A stretch of 64,000 nt of DNA from Leptolyngbya sp. NIES-3755 (GTDB lineage: Bacteria; Cyanobacteriota; Cyanobacteriia; Leptolyngbyales; Leptolyngbyaceae): positions 6,085,030 through 6,149,029 of the forward strand of contig AP017308.1 in the NCBI GenBank assembly GCA_001548435.1. The letters run 5' to 3'. A program made the position numbers and the translations under genes. Shown piece by piece: positions 35,065 through 44,311 of the stretch. How positions within the stretch are numbered: the first letter of the stretch is position 1; each line of letters starts with the position of its first letter. A model generated the notes under the pieces. That model ran no database searches. It had not been told where the DNA came from and saw only the letters and a list, made by a program, of their open reading frames with translations.

Positions 35065-37752
35065 TTAGGATTCGAGGCGAATCGGCAGTAAAACGGTAAA
35101 GATGGTATTCCCTGGCACACTTTGAAACTGGATAGAGCCATGATGCTTGTCGATGACTTGTTGAACGATCGATAATCCTAAACCGTTGCCTTCTCCCATG
35201 GGTTTGGTGGTGAAGAAGGGCGAAAAAATTCGGGCTTGAATCTCTGGTGGGATTCCGGCTCCGGTGTCTGTGATTTCAACTCGGATTCGGTCAATTTCGG
35301 AATGAACTGCGATCGTTAATTGTCCTTGATAGTTCATTGCTTGAATTGCATTGTGGATCAGATTCATCCAAACTTGGTTCAGTTCATCCGCATAACACTC
35401 GATTAAGGGAATCTCATCATAGTGTTGAACCACTTCGATTCCGCGTTTGAGTTGATTGCGGTAAAGGGTTAGTGCTGTTTCAATACCATCTATGATGTTT
35501 GCCATTACAGGTTTAGTTTCGGCGTTCTGACGGGCATAAGTTTTTAGCGCACGAACCACATGAGCGGCTTGATTGGATGCGATCGACAAAGTTTGAACAC
35601 TACGCTGAACACTGGTGAATTGATAAGCAGTTTTGAGAATTACATCTCGATGCGGATCTTTGAGCAATGTTAGGAAAGGTTCAATTTGATCGATTACACC
35701 AATATCGATTAAAGTATCTGCGATCGAATCGGCTGGACTAATCTGATATTGGTCTAATGTTCTAGTTAATGCTCGTTTTAGTTGTCGCTTTTCACGGCTA
35801 GAAAGATGGACTAAGGTTGAAGCTGTTTCGTTGGAGCGCTGGATTAAAGCAGAAAAGTCTTTTTGATAGTTCAAGGGAAGAGATTGCAGCGCTTCTAAAT
35901 CATGTTCCATGAAGTGTGAGACGTTCTCAATTGACGATCGCATTGCTCCAAGTGGTGTGTTCATCTCATGTGCTACACCCGCGACCAGTTGACCTAGTGC
36001 AGCGAGTTTCTCAGATTCTATGAGTTTGGCTTGTGTCGATCGTAGTTCGTCTAAAGTTTGCTTTAGTTCATCATGACTTTGCTTCAATTGTTGTTCAGCT
36101 TGCTTACGGTCAGTGACATCTCTCGACACCCAGATTACAGTCTTATCATCGATCGGTGAAATGCTAGCATCTGACCAAATTTGATGTCCTTCAACGTTTA
36201 GTGTGTACTCAATATCAACGGTCGATCGTGTTTCTAATGCTTGTCGAATATGTTTGAGAAAGTGATCCGCAGTCCCTTGTGGAAAAACATCGTGTAAAGT
36301 TCGTCCAATTCGACCCTCTAAAGGTTTGTAGAGAATATGTGATGCGCGACTTGCAGGAATTTTTAGATGCGTTCCATTTTGATCAAACACAAAGATTAAC
36401 TGATCCATTGCACTAAATACAGCTTCTAGTTCGGCATTAGCGCGTTGACGTTCTTCGACTTCTTGTTCGAGTTGGTGAGTTCGTTCTTTAACTTTTCCTT
36501 CGAGCGATCGAGCATAAGTTTCTAGTTCTTGATGCGATCGCTGAATTTCCTGACTCATCAAATTAAACGATCGGGCTAACTTGACCAGTTCTTGACTACC
36601 GCGGATTGTTACTTGCTGTTCATAGTTTCCTTTCGCCATATCTTGACTCGCATCACTCAGGCGCTTTACGGGACGGGACAACCACCGCGCCATTAGAGTG
36701 CTAGTTACAACTGAAGCTAACAATGCAAATAAAGACAACATTGCAGTGGTTCGATTGTTTGCTTCGATCTGTCCCATGAAGCTCAATTGGGGAGTCACTA
36801 GAACAATCAGCCAGTCTAGTCCATAAGCATCTGTTACTGGAGTCACTTCAACAATGTGAGACTGTTGCTCAAAGTCAATCTCGAACTGTTGTCGATCGCG
36901 AATCGTTGCTAAGCTACTAAAAGACTGCTGTAATTGTTGAGCCGTCGTGCGGGTTAGAGGATCAGCGATCGCGTTTGAATTAAGTCTTCGTCCTTCAGCA
37001 TCGAATGGTTGTTCTTTTGAGGAAGATGCAACTAGATTTCCATCTCGCTCAATAATGAAGACTCGACTGGCATCGTTGGGCTGGATCTGGTGCAAGAAAT
37101 CATTGATGCCTAGTAAGATAAAATCCGCTCCTATGACTCCTTTAAGTTGTTGATTTTCGTAGTAGGGACGAACAAAGCTAATTCCTAAAGTGGGTGGAAC
37201 ATCGACAAAAGTATAAATGTCCGTCCAGCCTGGTTTTCCAGTTTTTGCAGCTTGGGTGTACCACGGGCGTGGACGCGGATCAAAGACTCGTTGGGAATGG
37301 AGTCGCTGAGGTTTTCCTTGAGTGTTTAGATCAAAAATCTTGACGGGTGGAAGCGTTTTACCACGACGCTGATTGAATTTGAACTGTCTCTTACCAAAAC
37401 CTCGATACTCGACATATTCTCCTTGCACTGATCCGAAGTAAACATACGACAAGGTTTCAAATCGCTGACCTTGTTGAAAAAGAAAAGCATTCCAACCGCC
37501 TAGATTGTTAAGTTTGAGGTCGCCGCTCTGAAGTGCATTGGCTGTAAGTTGAGTAACGATCGGTGGCGTTTCGGTGTAAGTCTTCAGGTAAGTTTGAATA
37601 CGATCGCTCTTTTCATTCATCAATTGTGTTGCCAGATCATTCACCGATCGCTGACTATTCCGATAAGAAAAGTAACTCACAAGCCCGACTGTACTTGCAA
37701 TCTGCACAATAAAAGCAACAATCAGAACCGTACTAAGTCGAGGATGTTTCAT
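35065..37752 (-). CDS. Sensor histidine kinase with extracytoplasmic Cache-type domain
   Basis: An 895-residue membrane kinase. Membrane helices near residues 8-26 and 335-355 flank a ~300-residue sensor of double-Cache type (RPWYTQAAKTGKPGWTDIY, GVIGADFIL). Then come HAMP (about 355-410), a coiled coil, a PAS domain (about 440-560), another coiled coil and the H-box AHEMNTPLGAM. Between the H-box and the N-box lies an unusual helical insertion of about 130 residues. The ATP lid GEGNGLGLSIVQQV is intact. Its start overlaps the end of the REC-kinase gene upstream by 20 nt, so both are cotranscribed and probably form one pathway. Confidence 0.88.
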   Translation of the reverse strand: MKHPRLSTVLIVAFIVQIASTVGLVSYFSYRNSQRSVNDLATQLMNEKSDRIQTYLKTYTETPPIVTQLTANALQSGDLKLNNLGGWNAFLFQQGQRFETLSYVYFGSVQGEYVEYRGFGKRQFKFNQRRGKTLPPVKIFDLNTQGKPQRLHSQRVFDPRPRPWYTQAAKTGKPGWTDIYTFVDVPPTLGISFVRPYYENQQLKGVIGADFILLGINDFLHQIQPNDASRVFIIERDGNLVASSSKEQPFDAEGRRLNSNAIADPLTRTTAQQLQQSFSSLATIRDRQQFEIDFEQQSHIVEVTPVTDAYGLDWLIVLVTPQLSFMGQIEANNRTTAMLSLFALLASVVTSTLMARWLSRPVKRLSDASQDMAKGNYEQQVTIRGSQELVKLARSFNLMSQEIQRSHQELETYARSLEGKVKERTHQLEQEVEERQRANAELEAVFSAMDQLIFVFDQNGTHLKIPASRASHILYKPLEGRIGRTLHDVFPQGTADHFLKHIRQALETRSTVDIEYTLNVEGHQIWSDASISPIDDKTVIWVSRDVTDRKQAEQQLKQSHDELKQTLDELRSTQAKLIESEKLAALGQLVAGVAHEMNTPLGAMRSSIENVSHFMEHDLEALQSLPLNYQKDFSALIQRSNETASTLVHLSSREKRQLKRALTRTLDQYQISPADSIADTLIDIGVIDQIEPFLTLLKDPHRDVILKTAYQFTSVQRSVQTLSIASNQAAHVVRALKTYARQNAETKPVMANIIDGIETALTLYRNQLKRGIEVVQHYDEIPLIECYADELNQVWMNLIHNAIQAMNYQGQLTIAVHSEIDRIRVEITDTGAGIPPEIQARIFSPFFTTKPMGEGNGLGLSIVQQVIDKHHGSIQFQSVPGNTIFTVLLPIRLES

Positions 37753-38941
37753 AAATCGGCAGAGTAAACCAGAATTTTGCGCCTTGATTTAGAGCACTAA
37801 TGACTCCAATTTGTCCGCCATGAGCCTGAATGATTTGCCGACAGAGGTAGAGTCCAAGTCCAACACCGAGCGATCGACGTGCTCGACTGCCTTGCTGATA
37901 TCGCTCAAACATCCGTTCGCATTCTTGTTCAGGAATTCCAATACCATTGTCTTCGACTTTGCAAATCAGAAATTGATCTTCTACAGTTGCACAAATGTTC
38001 AAAGTAATTCCAGGTGGATTGTGTTTGATTGCATTGGTAATCAGGTTCTCAAACACTCGTCTTAATTGGAACGCATCTGCTTTAATCAGTGGTAACTCAG
38101 AGGGAATGGAATGCTCGATCGTGACTTGATTCTCCGACAAAATCGGCTCTAAATCCAATTCAATTTCATGCACCAATTTTGCCAGATCAAGCGGTTCACC
38201 CGACAGTGTAAATCCATGTTCACTCAGTTGAACCGCTAACAAAGAATCTAATAATTTAAGTTGACGTTGATTGCTTTCAATAATGCGATCGATCATGGTG
38301 CGAGATAGTTCAATCGGATCACAGGCTTGGTTCTGTAACCTCCGAAACACTAGCAGACTACCCATCACAGGCGTTCTTAAATCATGAGTGACTGCGTGAA
38401 GAAACTCATCTTTTAATCGGCTCAATTGCTCAAGTTCGCGCATCTTCTGTTCGAGTTCTTGCGTTCTCGATTGAATCTGCTGCTCTAGAGACTGATTGAG
38501 TGAATAGAGTTGTTCGGCTTGAGTTTCAATCTTGCGGTCTTGGAGATAGCGCTGGACAGCTTCAACGATCGTTAAATTAATGTCTTCGGGTGTCCAAGGT
38601 TTAGAAATGTATCGATATAACCTTGCACTTCGTAACGCATGGCTGACCGCTTCTAAATCGGCTTGTCCACTAATCATGATATTCAACGTTTGCGGAGAGC
38701 GATCGTAGATATGTTCTAGCAGTTCATCCCCCTTCAGTCCTGGCATGATGTAGTCTGCCAACACTAGAGCAACTTCATATTCTTCACTATTTTGAAGCTC
38801 ATCAAAAATTTCTAACGCTTCTTCGCTGCCTTCCGCGGTCTCAATCAGGCAAGCATCTCCGAGGACGCGCTTTAGCTCGATCTTGAGGCTTTCTAAAACT
38901 AGAGGTTCGTCATCAACACAGATGACTACAGGTTTACTCAT
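37733..38941 (-). CDS. Receiver-histidine kinase protein (REC-HisKA-HATPase)
   Basis: About 402 residues from ATG 38941 (a TTG two codons earlier is possible). The N-terminal receiver has CVDDEPLVLESL, an acceptor Asp in LVLADYIMPGLKGDE and Lys in YRYISKPW; this order of domains suggests input by phosphotransfer from another kinase. A coiled coil (about 135-180) links to the H-box VTHDLRTPVMGS and an HATPase with DNGIGIPEQE and GVGLGLYLC. No membrane segment is present, so it is cytosolic. It overlaps the Cache kinase downstream. Confidence 0.9.
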   Translation of the reverse strand: MSKPVVICVDDEPLVLESLKIELKRVLGDACLIETAEGSEEALEIFDELQNSEEYEVALVLADYIMPGLKGDELLEHIYDRSPQTLNIMISGQADLEAVSHALRSARLYRYISKPWTPEDINLTIVEAVQRYLQDRKIETQAEQLYSLNQSLEQQIQSRTQELEQKMRELEQLSRLKDEFLHAVTHDLRTPVMGSLLVFRRLQNQACDPIELSRTMIDRIIESNQRQLKLLDSLLAVQLSEHGFTLSGEPLDLAKLVHEIELDLEPILSENQVTIEHSIPSELPLIKADAFQLRRVFENLITNAIKHNPPGITLNICATVEDQFLICKVEDNGIGIPEQECERMFERYQQGSRARRSLGVGLGLYLCRQIIQAHGGQIGVISALNQGAKFWFTLPIYETSST

Positions 38942-39021
38942 GAGCAACTCGCCGCGAAAGACACTCAGCGCTGAATCCGTTTCTGATTGTTAATTATACA
39001 GAAGTTATTCCTGCACTTCCT

Positions 39022-39597
39022 TTAGATATGCTTGAGCAGGCGCACTTCTGCATCGGTTAAATCCCGCCATTGTCCTGGGGATAATCCCGTTAATTGCAGT
39101 TTCGCGATCGCAACTCTAACAAGTCTAAGCGTCGGAAAGCCTACAGCAGCGGTCATTCGTCTCACCTGACGATTCTTGCCTTCCGTTAATGTGATCTCAA
39201 GCCAAGCCGTTGGAATGTTTTTACGAAATCGAATCGGTGGATTACGCGGTGGTAAATCTGGTTCATCGAGGCGATCGACGATCGCAGGTCGAGTTCGATA
39301 ATTTTGAATCGTTACGCCTTTTCGTAATTGTGCGATCGCGCTGTCTGTCGGAATGTTCTCGACTTGTACCCAATAGGTTTTAATGTGGTGAAATTTCGGA
39401 TCGCTGAGTCGATGTTGCAGTTGTCCATTGTCCGTGAGCAACATTAAGCCTTCACTGTCATGATCAAGTCGCCCGACCGGATAGACATTCTGAATGGGAA
39501 TAAAGTCTTTTAAGGTCGCTCGTTCCGTAGGCGAATCATTCGTGAACTGACTCAGCACATTGTACGGTTTGTAAAACAGAAGATAGCGGTAAGGCAT
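39022..39597 (-). CDS. 23S rRNA pseudouridine synthase, RluE-like
   Basis: A 191-residue RsuA-family pseudouridine synthase without an S4 domain. The N-terminus [15 protein letters not shown], the catalytic Asp in [17 protein letters not shown], and KTYWVQVE plus GKNRQVRRM are conserved signatures. The short form is like E. coli RluE, which modifies helix 88 region of 23S rRNA; the exact target is not provable here. The ATG at 39597 is the family start. Confidence 0.88.
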   Translation of the reverse strand: MPYRYLLFYKPYNVLSQFTNDSPTERATLKDFIPIQNVYPVGRLDHDSEGLMLLTDNGQLQHRLSDPKFHHIKTYWVQVENIPTDSAIAQLRKGVTIQNYRTRPAIVDRLDEPDLPPRNPPIRFRKNIPTAWLEITLTEGKNRQVRRMTAAVGFPTLRLVRVAIAKLQLTGLSPGQWRDLTDAEVRLLKHI

Positions 39598-39630
39598 ACA
39601 GCCCGGAAAACTCAGCGCTGTTCGATTCTA

Positions 39631-39831
39631 CTATCTCAAAAGCGGCAGTGTGAGCCAACGACGCGATCGACCTCCGTTTGCAGTCGATTCTGAAATTTGT
39701 AGCGTGATTTTGAGTTCGCTCAAGGGTTTTGTCGTTCGAGCGATCGGCGTATTGAACAGCAGTGCCATCGTAATCACAAACACTAATGTCCAGGAAACCG
39801 GAAATTTATTTAGCGGTAGAGAACGATCCAT
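39631..39831 (-). CDS. Possible small membrane protein
   Basis: A 66-residue open frame beginning MDRSLPLNKFPVSW, with one membrane helix (TLVFVITMALLFNTPIA) and a Ser/Arg-rich tail ending in LTLPLLR. It sits in a 314-bp gap between the RluE-like gene and the ferredoxin gene, where no other gene is evident. No strong ribosome site and no known family; a conflicting open frame exists on the plus strand. Treat as tentative. Confidence 0.35.
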   Translation of the reverse strand: MDRSLPLNKFPVSWTLVFVITMALLFNTPIARTTKPLSELKITLQISESTANGGRSRRWLTLPLLR

Positions 39832-39911
39832 GAGTCGATTGAAAACAGCTTGTTCATTATGCCGAAGATTTGAGATTCTGGTGCAATCAAACCGTTGGTG
39901 ATCTCACAGAA

Positions 39912-40193
39912 TTAGTTCTGATCTGGGTGAAACTTGCGATAGAGCATGGGTTTGATCGGTTGACCGTGGATTAGATGTCGATCGACGATCGCGGCGACTT
40001 CTTCGGGTAATACGCGACAGTACCAAATTTCGTCCGGTAAGACGAGCACCATCGAGCCATTGCCACAGTGACCCAGACATCGACAAGGCTCGATCGAGAC
40101 TTCATCAGGTGCAAGCGTTTGAAAAGCTTTGAGAACTTTCGCTGCACCCTGTTTTCGACATGAATTGTGCTGACAAATCCGCACTGTCGTCAT
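39912..40193 (-). CDS. Thioredoxin-like [2Fe-2S] ferredoxin-domain protein
   Basis: 92 residues from ATG 40193, two nt after the stop of the cysteine synthase gene; a longer frame reaching 40229 would overlap it. Cysteines at 7, 12, 37/39 and 43 (RICQHNSC and PCRCLGHCGNG) fit the thioredoxin-like ferredoxin family (the domain of NuoE and HoxE relatives). The tail WYCRVLPEEV and HLIHGQPI are usual for short cyanobacterial members. It probably carries one [2Fe-2S] cluster; the partner is unknown, though coupling to cysteine synthase suggests sulfur metabolism. Confidence 0.82.
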   Translation of the reverse strand: MTTVRICQHNSCRKQGAAKVLKAFQTLAPDEVSIEPCRCLGHCGNGSMVLVLPDEIWYCRVLPEEVAAIVDRHLIHGQPIKPMLYRKFHPDQN

Positions 40194-40195
40194 GA

Positions 40196-41170
40196 TTAAT
40201 TCGGTAAAAGTCCTTTGGTCGCTAACCATTCGCGGTTGTATAACTTCGATTGATAGCGGCTTCCACCATCACAGAGAATCGTCACGATCGTATGTCCGGG
40301 TCCCATTTGTTTCGCAAGTGCAACAGCGGCTCCAACGTTGATTCCGACTGATCCACCCATAAATAGACCATCTCTTTCGAGCAGTTGATACAAGACGCGG
40401 AGGGCTTCTCGATCGTCTACTCGAATCGCATCATCCGCAGGCGCACCTTCCATATTGGCAGTCACGCGACTATTCCCAATTCCTTCTGTAATCGAGCTTC
40501 CTTCCGATTGCGTTTCTCCAGTTTTGACATAGCTAAATAGAGCACTTCCCATCGGATCAGCGAGAACACATTTGATGTTCGGATTCTTTTCTTTCAGATA
40601 CATCGAAACACCCGCATACGTTCCACCTGTTCCGGTTGCGGTTGTCCAAGCATCGATTTTGCCGTCCGTTTGTGCCCACATTTCTGCCGCAGTCGTTTCA
40701 TAATGAGCGCGACGATTAGCTAAATTATCGAACTGATTCGCCCAGATTGCATTCTCCATTTCAGAGGCGACTCTGCCCGACAATCTCACATAGTTATTCG
40801 GATCTTTGTAGGGAACAGCGGGAACGGTACGAACTTCTGCTCCAAGTGTCCGAAGTAAGTCGATTTTTTCTTGAGACTGAGTTTCAGGAATGATAATCAG
40901 GCATTTGTAGCCCTTCGCGTTACAGATATGTGCAAGTCCAATTCCTGTATTGCCTGCGGTTCCCTCGACGACGGTTCCACCTGGTTTGAGTAAGCCTTGG
41001 CGTTCCGCTTCTTCGATAATGTAGAGTGCAGCCCGATCTTTGACAGAGCCACCTGGATTTAAAAATTCGGCTTTACCGAGAATTTCGCACCCGGTTTCGT
41101 CACTAAAACTATTGAGGCGGATTAATGGGGTATTTCCGATCGCGCCAACAAATCCATGCTTAATGTCCAT
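40196..41170 (-). CDS. Cysteine synthase (O-acetylserine sulfhydrylase, CysK/CysM family)
   Basis: A 324-residue PLP enzyme making cysteine from O-acetylserine and sulfide. NPGGSVKDRAALY holds Schiff-base Lys44, EGTAGNTGIGLAH is the substrate-binding loop (cysteine synthases often have T-S-G-N-T; here TAGNT), and the phosphate-binding Gly-rich TATGTGGTYAGV follows. The TAGNT variant and SEGSSITEGIGNSR may indicate a special subgroup or a cystathionine-type activity. The ATG at 41170 fits. The ferredoxin-like gene follows after 2 nt. Confidence 0.88.
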   Translation of the reverse strand: MDIKHGFVGAIGNTPLIRLNSFSDETGCEILGKAEFLNPGGSVKDRAALYIIEEAERQGLLKPGGTVVEGTAGNTGIGLAHICNAKGYKCLIIIPETQSQEKIDLLRTLGAEVRTVPAVPYKDPNNYVRLSGRVASEMENAIWANQFDNLANRRAHYETTAAEMWAQTDGKIDAWTTATGTGGTYAGVSMYLKEKNPNIKCVLADPMGSALFSYVKTGETQSEGSSITEGIGNSRVTANMEGAPADDAIRVDDREALRVLYQLLERDGLFMGGSVGINVGAAVALAKQMGPGHTIVTILCDGGSRYQSKLYNREWLATKGLLPN

Positions 41171-41231
41171 GCCTGGTAATCCTGTGAGTTCCCTATTGCC
41201 ATTGTGACGGATTGTGACGCGATCGAGGGGC

Positions 41232-41621
41232 TTATTCTGAGAGGTAGCGTTGGAGTGCTTGAGTCCGCTGTTGGGTCAATTCAGTGAGGCAGCTTGAGTA
41301 CATCAGCGGTGCGATCGTGCCGCCTTTAAAGCGATCGCGCTCGAATGTACAACTGGCATCACGAAATTGAATCCATGCCCGTTGAGCCGTCACTAATTGT
41401 TTTTCGTTCGGAGTGCCCTTAAATTTGGAGATTGCTCGCTGATACACCAGATTTAATTTGAGTTCAGCGGTTCTTGCTTGTTGAGCCGCACAGATATTCA
41501 TCGCAGACTGAGTTTGAGCGTTATTGCAATCGATTTTGGGAATACTTTGCGATCGAACTGAACTCGCCGTAAACATAGCCATACCTGCAATCAGACATGA
41601 AGCGATTAATTTGGAATTCAT
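41232..41621 (-). CDS. LprI-like (DUF1311) exported protein
   Basis: A 129-residue protein with an N-terminal signal peptide (KLIASCLIAGMAMFTASSVRSQS). The mature part has CNNAQTQSAMNICAAQQ, LNLVYQRAI, AQRAWIQFRDASC and YSSCLTELTQQRTQAL with four Cys in the spacing of the DUF1311/LprI family. LprI in mycobacteria inhibits lysozyme; the cyanobacterial role is unknown. It lies 17 nt after the aldolase gene and may be cotranscribed with it. Confidence 0.82.
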   Translation of the reverse strand: MNSKLIASCLIAGMAMFTASSVRSQSIPKIDCNNAQTQSAMNICAAQQARTAELKLNLVYQRAISKFKGTPNEKQLVTAQRAWIQFRDASCTFERDRFKGGTIAPLMYSSCLTELTQQRTQALQRYLSE

Positions 41622-41638
41622 GATATGTACCTAATCCA

Positions 41639-42274
41639 TTAAGAGCGTAGGCTGTTCATCAACGTTTGAATTTGTTGTTGAATCAGCGACCAATTTTCAG
41701 ACGCGATCGCATCTTTTGTAAATAAACTGCCTCCGATTCCAACCGCGATCGCGCCTGCTTGAATCAGAGAACGAGCATTGTCGATCGTCACTCCTCCAGT
41801 CGGAATCATGGGAATATGACCTAACGGAGTTCGTAGCGCTTTGAGATACTCTGCATAGCCGACCGACTGAATTGGAAACACTTTGACGCAGGAAGATTTC
41901 GCATTCCAAGCGGTCAAAATTTCTGTCGGAGTTAATGCGCCTGGAATAATTGGAACTTCTCGACGTTTGGCAACTGCGATTAAATCAAAATCCGTATGGG
42001 GCATAAAAGCGAATTGTGCGCCTGCTGCGATCGCGGTTTTCAAATCTGCTACAGAAAGAATAGTACCGACTCCGATCGTGCAATTTGGAAAGACAGATCT
42101 TAAATGTTCAATTAATTGGGGAGCGCAATCGGTGTTCCAAGAAATTTCTATCAATGACATGCCACCCTCGATCGCGGTCTTTGCCATCTGAGCGCCGATC
42201 CCTAGAGTTGGAGCGCGGAGAATCGCGATCGCTTTTTCTTCTTTAATTACGCTTAACCAAGCATCATCTTTCAT
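41639..42274 (-). CDS. eda: 2-keto-3-deoxy-6-phosphogluconate / 4-hydroxy-2-oxoglutarate aldolase
   Basis: A 211-residue class I aldolase with a TIM-barrel fold. AILRAPTLG at the N-terminus, IEISWNTD with the catalytic Glu, GVGTILS, PGALTPTEI, the Schiff-base Lys in CVKVFPIQ, and IPTGGVTIDN are family motifs. It cleaves KDPG to pyruvate and glyceraldehyde-3-phosphate in the Entner-Doudoroff route, or KHG in proline/hydroxyproline breakdown. No edd gene is nearby. The ATG at 42274 is natural. Confidence 0.9.
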   Translation of the reverse strand: MKDDAWLSVIKEEKAIAILRAPTLGIGAQMAKTAIEGGMSLIEISWNTDCAPQLIEHLRSVFPNCTIGVGTILSVADLKTAIAAGAQFAFMPHTDFDLIAVAKRREVPIIPGALTPTEILTAWNAKSSCVKVFPIQSVGYAEYLKALRTPLGHIPMIPTGGVTIDNARSLIQAGAIAVGIGGSLFTKDAIASENWSLIQQQIQTLMNSLRS

Positions 42275-42423
42275 CAGAAAATAAACCGTTTTTTGTAGCT
42301 CAAGAAAAATAATTGTAGCGGATTTACCTCATTAGAAAGAGTCGCTGTTTCGGTCATTAGAAAGAGGGAAAAGAATATTTAACTTTTTATGCTAAAGCTG
42401 TCACCAAATGTGGAGATAAAAAG

Positions 42424-43398
42424 ATGGCTTTATACAGAATTAAAGATTTCGATCCCGACTACCGCAATCATTTCGATGGCGACGATGTTAAGGATTTGGA
42501 TCTGTACAATGGCGATGATAAGATCGGTTCTGTGAACGATGTGCTCGTTGACGAAGAAGGACGCTTTCGTTATCTCGTAATTAGCACTGGCGCTTGGATT
42601 TTCGGTAAGAAAGTCTTATTGCCGATCGGTCGTGCACAGATCGACTACAACGCTCGTCGCGTTTATGCTCAAGGTTTGACGAAATCTCAAGTAGAACAAC
42701 TGCCCGAATTTACGGATGATCTGAAAATGGATTATCACAGCGAAGAGCAAGTTCGGAATGTCTATCGTCCTAGCGCAACCACCGGTGTAGCAGCAGGTAT
42801 GGCGGCTGATCCTTACACCACGGCACCGATCGAAAGTTCGGCTGCATTAGACGCTGAAGGAACTGCATATACAGGGTCTTCGATGGGTGCAGAATCGATG
42901 GGAACCGTTGAAACGGGGACAGCAGCAGCAACTCCGGTGTACAACGAAACCGACTATAACTACGACCTGGATCGTGACTTGTACAAGATGGATCAACATG
43001 ACGATCGCATTCGCTTGTACGAAGAGCGTCTGATCGCGAACAAGCGTCGGATGAAAGCGGGTGAAGTCACCGTTGGTAAGCATGTAGAGACCGAAACGGC
43101 TCGTGTGTCTGTGCCGATCGAGAAAGAGCGTGTCGTGGTTGAGCGCGTTGCTTCGACCGATACGACGGCAGCTCCTGTGGGTGCGGATGCGTTCCATGAA
43201 GGTCAAGTGGCTCGTGTGGAAGTTTATGAAGAAACTCCCGATATTCACAAAGAAGCCTTTGTCCGTGAAGAAGTCCGCGTGAAGAAGGTGGTTGATCAAG
43301 ATGTGGTTAGCTCTGAAGAGCAAATCCGTCGTGAGGAATTGGATATCGATACACAAGGTCGCCCCGTGATTGATGATGCGTCTAGTCGTAAGGTCTAG
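42424..43398 (+). CDS. PRC-barrel plus DUF2382 (YsnF/AvaK) stress protein
   Basis: A 324-residue acidic protein. Residues about 1-85 form a PRC-barrel (KDLDLYNGDDKIGSVNDVLVDEEGRFRYLVIS, quoted by its ends KDLDLYN and RYLVIS), followed by a low-complexity Ala/Gly/Thr linker (about 115-175) and a DUF2382 domain (about 190-310) with YEERLIANKRRMKAGEV and VPIEKERVVVER. These proteins are linked to desiccation and salt stress in cyanobacteria; molecular function is unclear. A terminator follows at 43431. Confidence 0.88.
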   Translation: MALYRIKDFDPDYRNHFDGDDVKDLDLYNGDDKIGSVNDVLVDEEGRFRYLVISTGAWIFGKKVLLPIGRAQIDYNARRVYAQGLTKSQVEQLPEFTDDLKMDYHSEEQVRNVYRPSATTGVAAGMAADPYTTAPIESSAALDAEGTAYTGSSMGAESMGTVETGTAAATPVYNETDYNYDLDRDLYKMDQHDDRIRLYEERLIANKRRMKAGEVTVGKHVETETARVSVPIEKERVVVERVASTDTTAAPVGADAFHEGQVARVEVYEETPDIHKEAFVREEVRVKKVVDQDVVSSEEQIRREELDIDTQGRPVIDDASSRKV

Positions 43399-43430
43399 TC
43401 TTGTAAGCCTTAAGGTCAGATAGATTAAAA

Positions 43431-43458
43431 GCCCTCTGGATTCGTCTGGAGGGTTTTT
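43431..43458 (+). terminator. Terminator after the PRC/DUF2382 gene
   Basis: CCCTC (43432-43436) pairs with GAGGG (43449-43453), with an imperfect inner stem, followed by five T residues, about 30 nt after the stop codon. Confidence 0.75.
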
Positions 43459-43569
43459 CGATCGTGTTTTCAAATTCACCGAACCGGAAAACTTAACTAA
43501 AGTGCTGCTTTTCCGTAAATTGCCTTCTTTACCTGCACAATCAGAAAATTAGCGATCGCCAAATTCAAC

Positions 43570-44004
43570 ATGGAACCTTCTTCGGCAGAAGCCTTTATCT
43601 TGATCATTGATGAAAACCGGGAGCAGGTTCTTCTGATTCAAAATGCACTGCAATCTGATTCTGTATTGTGTCGAGTGGAAGCGATCGCCGATGACACAGA
43701 AGCTTTGAATTTTCTTCATCGTCGCGGCGAGTATACACAGGCTGAACGTCCGAATCTCGTGTTGCTCAGTTTGCCAACAGAAAAAAGTCGTAGAGTTTTA
43801 GAAGAATTAAGTTCTAGTTCGCAGCTTCGACGGATTCCGATCGTTTTACTGAATGAATCAGAAGATGAGGAAGATATTTTTAATAGCTATGCGCTACAAG
43901 GCAATAGTTATGTAATCAAACCGCAGAATCAAGAGCAACTGCATCAAGTGGTTCAACGAGTCAAAGATTTTTGGTTAGGAATTGTGACGTTACCTATAGA
44001 GTAA
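43570..44004 (+). CDS. Receiver-fold protein lacking the phosphoacceptor Asp (pseudo-receiver)
   Basis: 144 residues aligned by eye with the Rcp1-type regulator at 46566: ILIIDENREQVLLIQNAL corresponds to IFLIEDNRGDIRLIQEAL, and VLLSLPTEKSRRVLEEL to ILLDLNLPKKDGREVL. The phosphoacceptor position is Ser67 instead of Asp, the first acidic pair is DE rather than ED, and the Thr of the VLTTS motif is Asn (VLLNES); the Lys in YVIKP remains. It therefore should not be phosphorylated in the standard way. It lies just upstream of the phytochrome gene, about 300 bp apart, and may be a duplicate turned into a constitutive or competing partner. Confidence 0.82.
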   Translation: MEPSSAEAFILIIDENREQVLLIQNALQSDSVLCRVEAIADDTEALNFLHRRGEYTQAERPNLVLLSLPTEKSRRVLEELSSSSQLRRIPIVLLNESEDEEDIFNSYALQGNSYVIKPQNQEQLHQVVQRVKDFWLGIVTLPIE

Positions 44005-44311
44005 AGACTCATTGTTTTGAGAATTCTGATTGAAATCTTCTAAGTTTTATAAATCTAGTCATCAACGTTGACTTGAATCGGTTCACCACAAATTGATCTG
44101 ATTTAATAGAGCATGTTCTTGTATTCACATTGACTGAGAAGCAAGAGTAGAAAAATGTCGATCGCTCTTGCAGAATTCAATCAAACAATATTCTCTTCAA
44201 GCAGGTAGAAAAAGCCTGACACATAGAGCTTTTGTCCGTTCTTTAGACCCCTCAGCAAAGTCACAAATTGTTCTGTTACAGCAGTGTATTTTACATTGCC
44301 AGGAAGTTATC
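44005..44311. other. 307-bp gap before the phytochrome gene
   Basis: I see no gene in this AT-rich gap. An in-frame open extension of the phytochrome reaches 44168 but shows no similarity to phytochromes. It presumably holds the phytochrome promoter. Confidence 0.5.
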
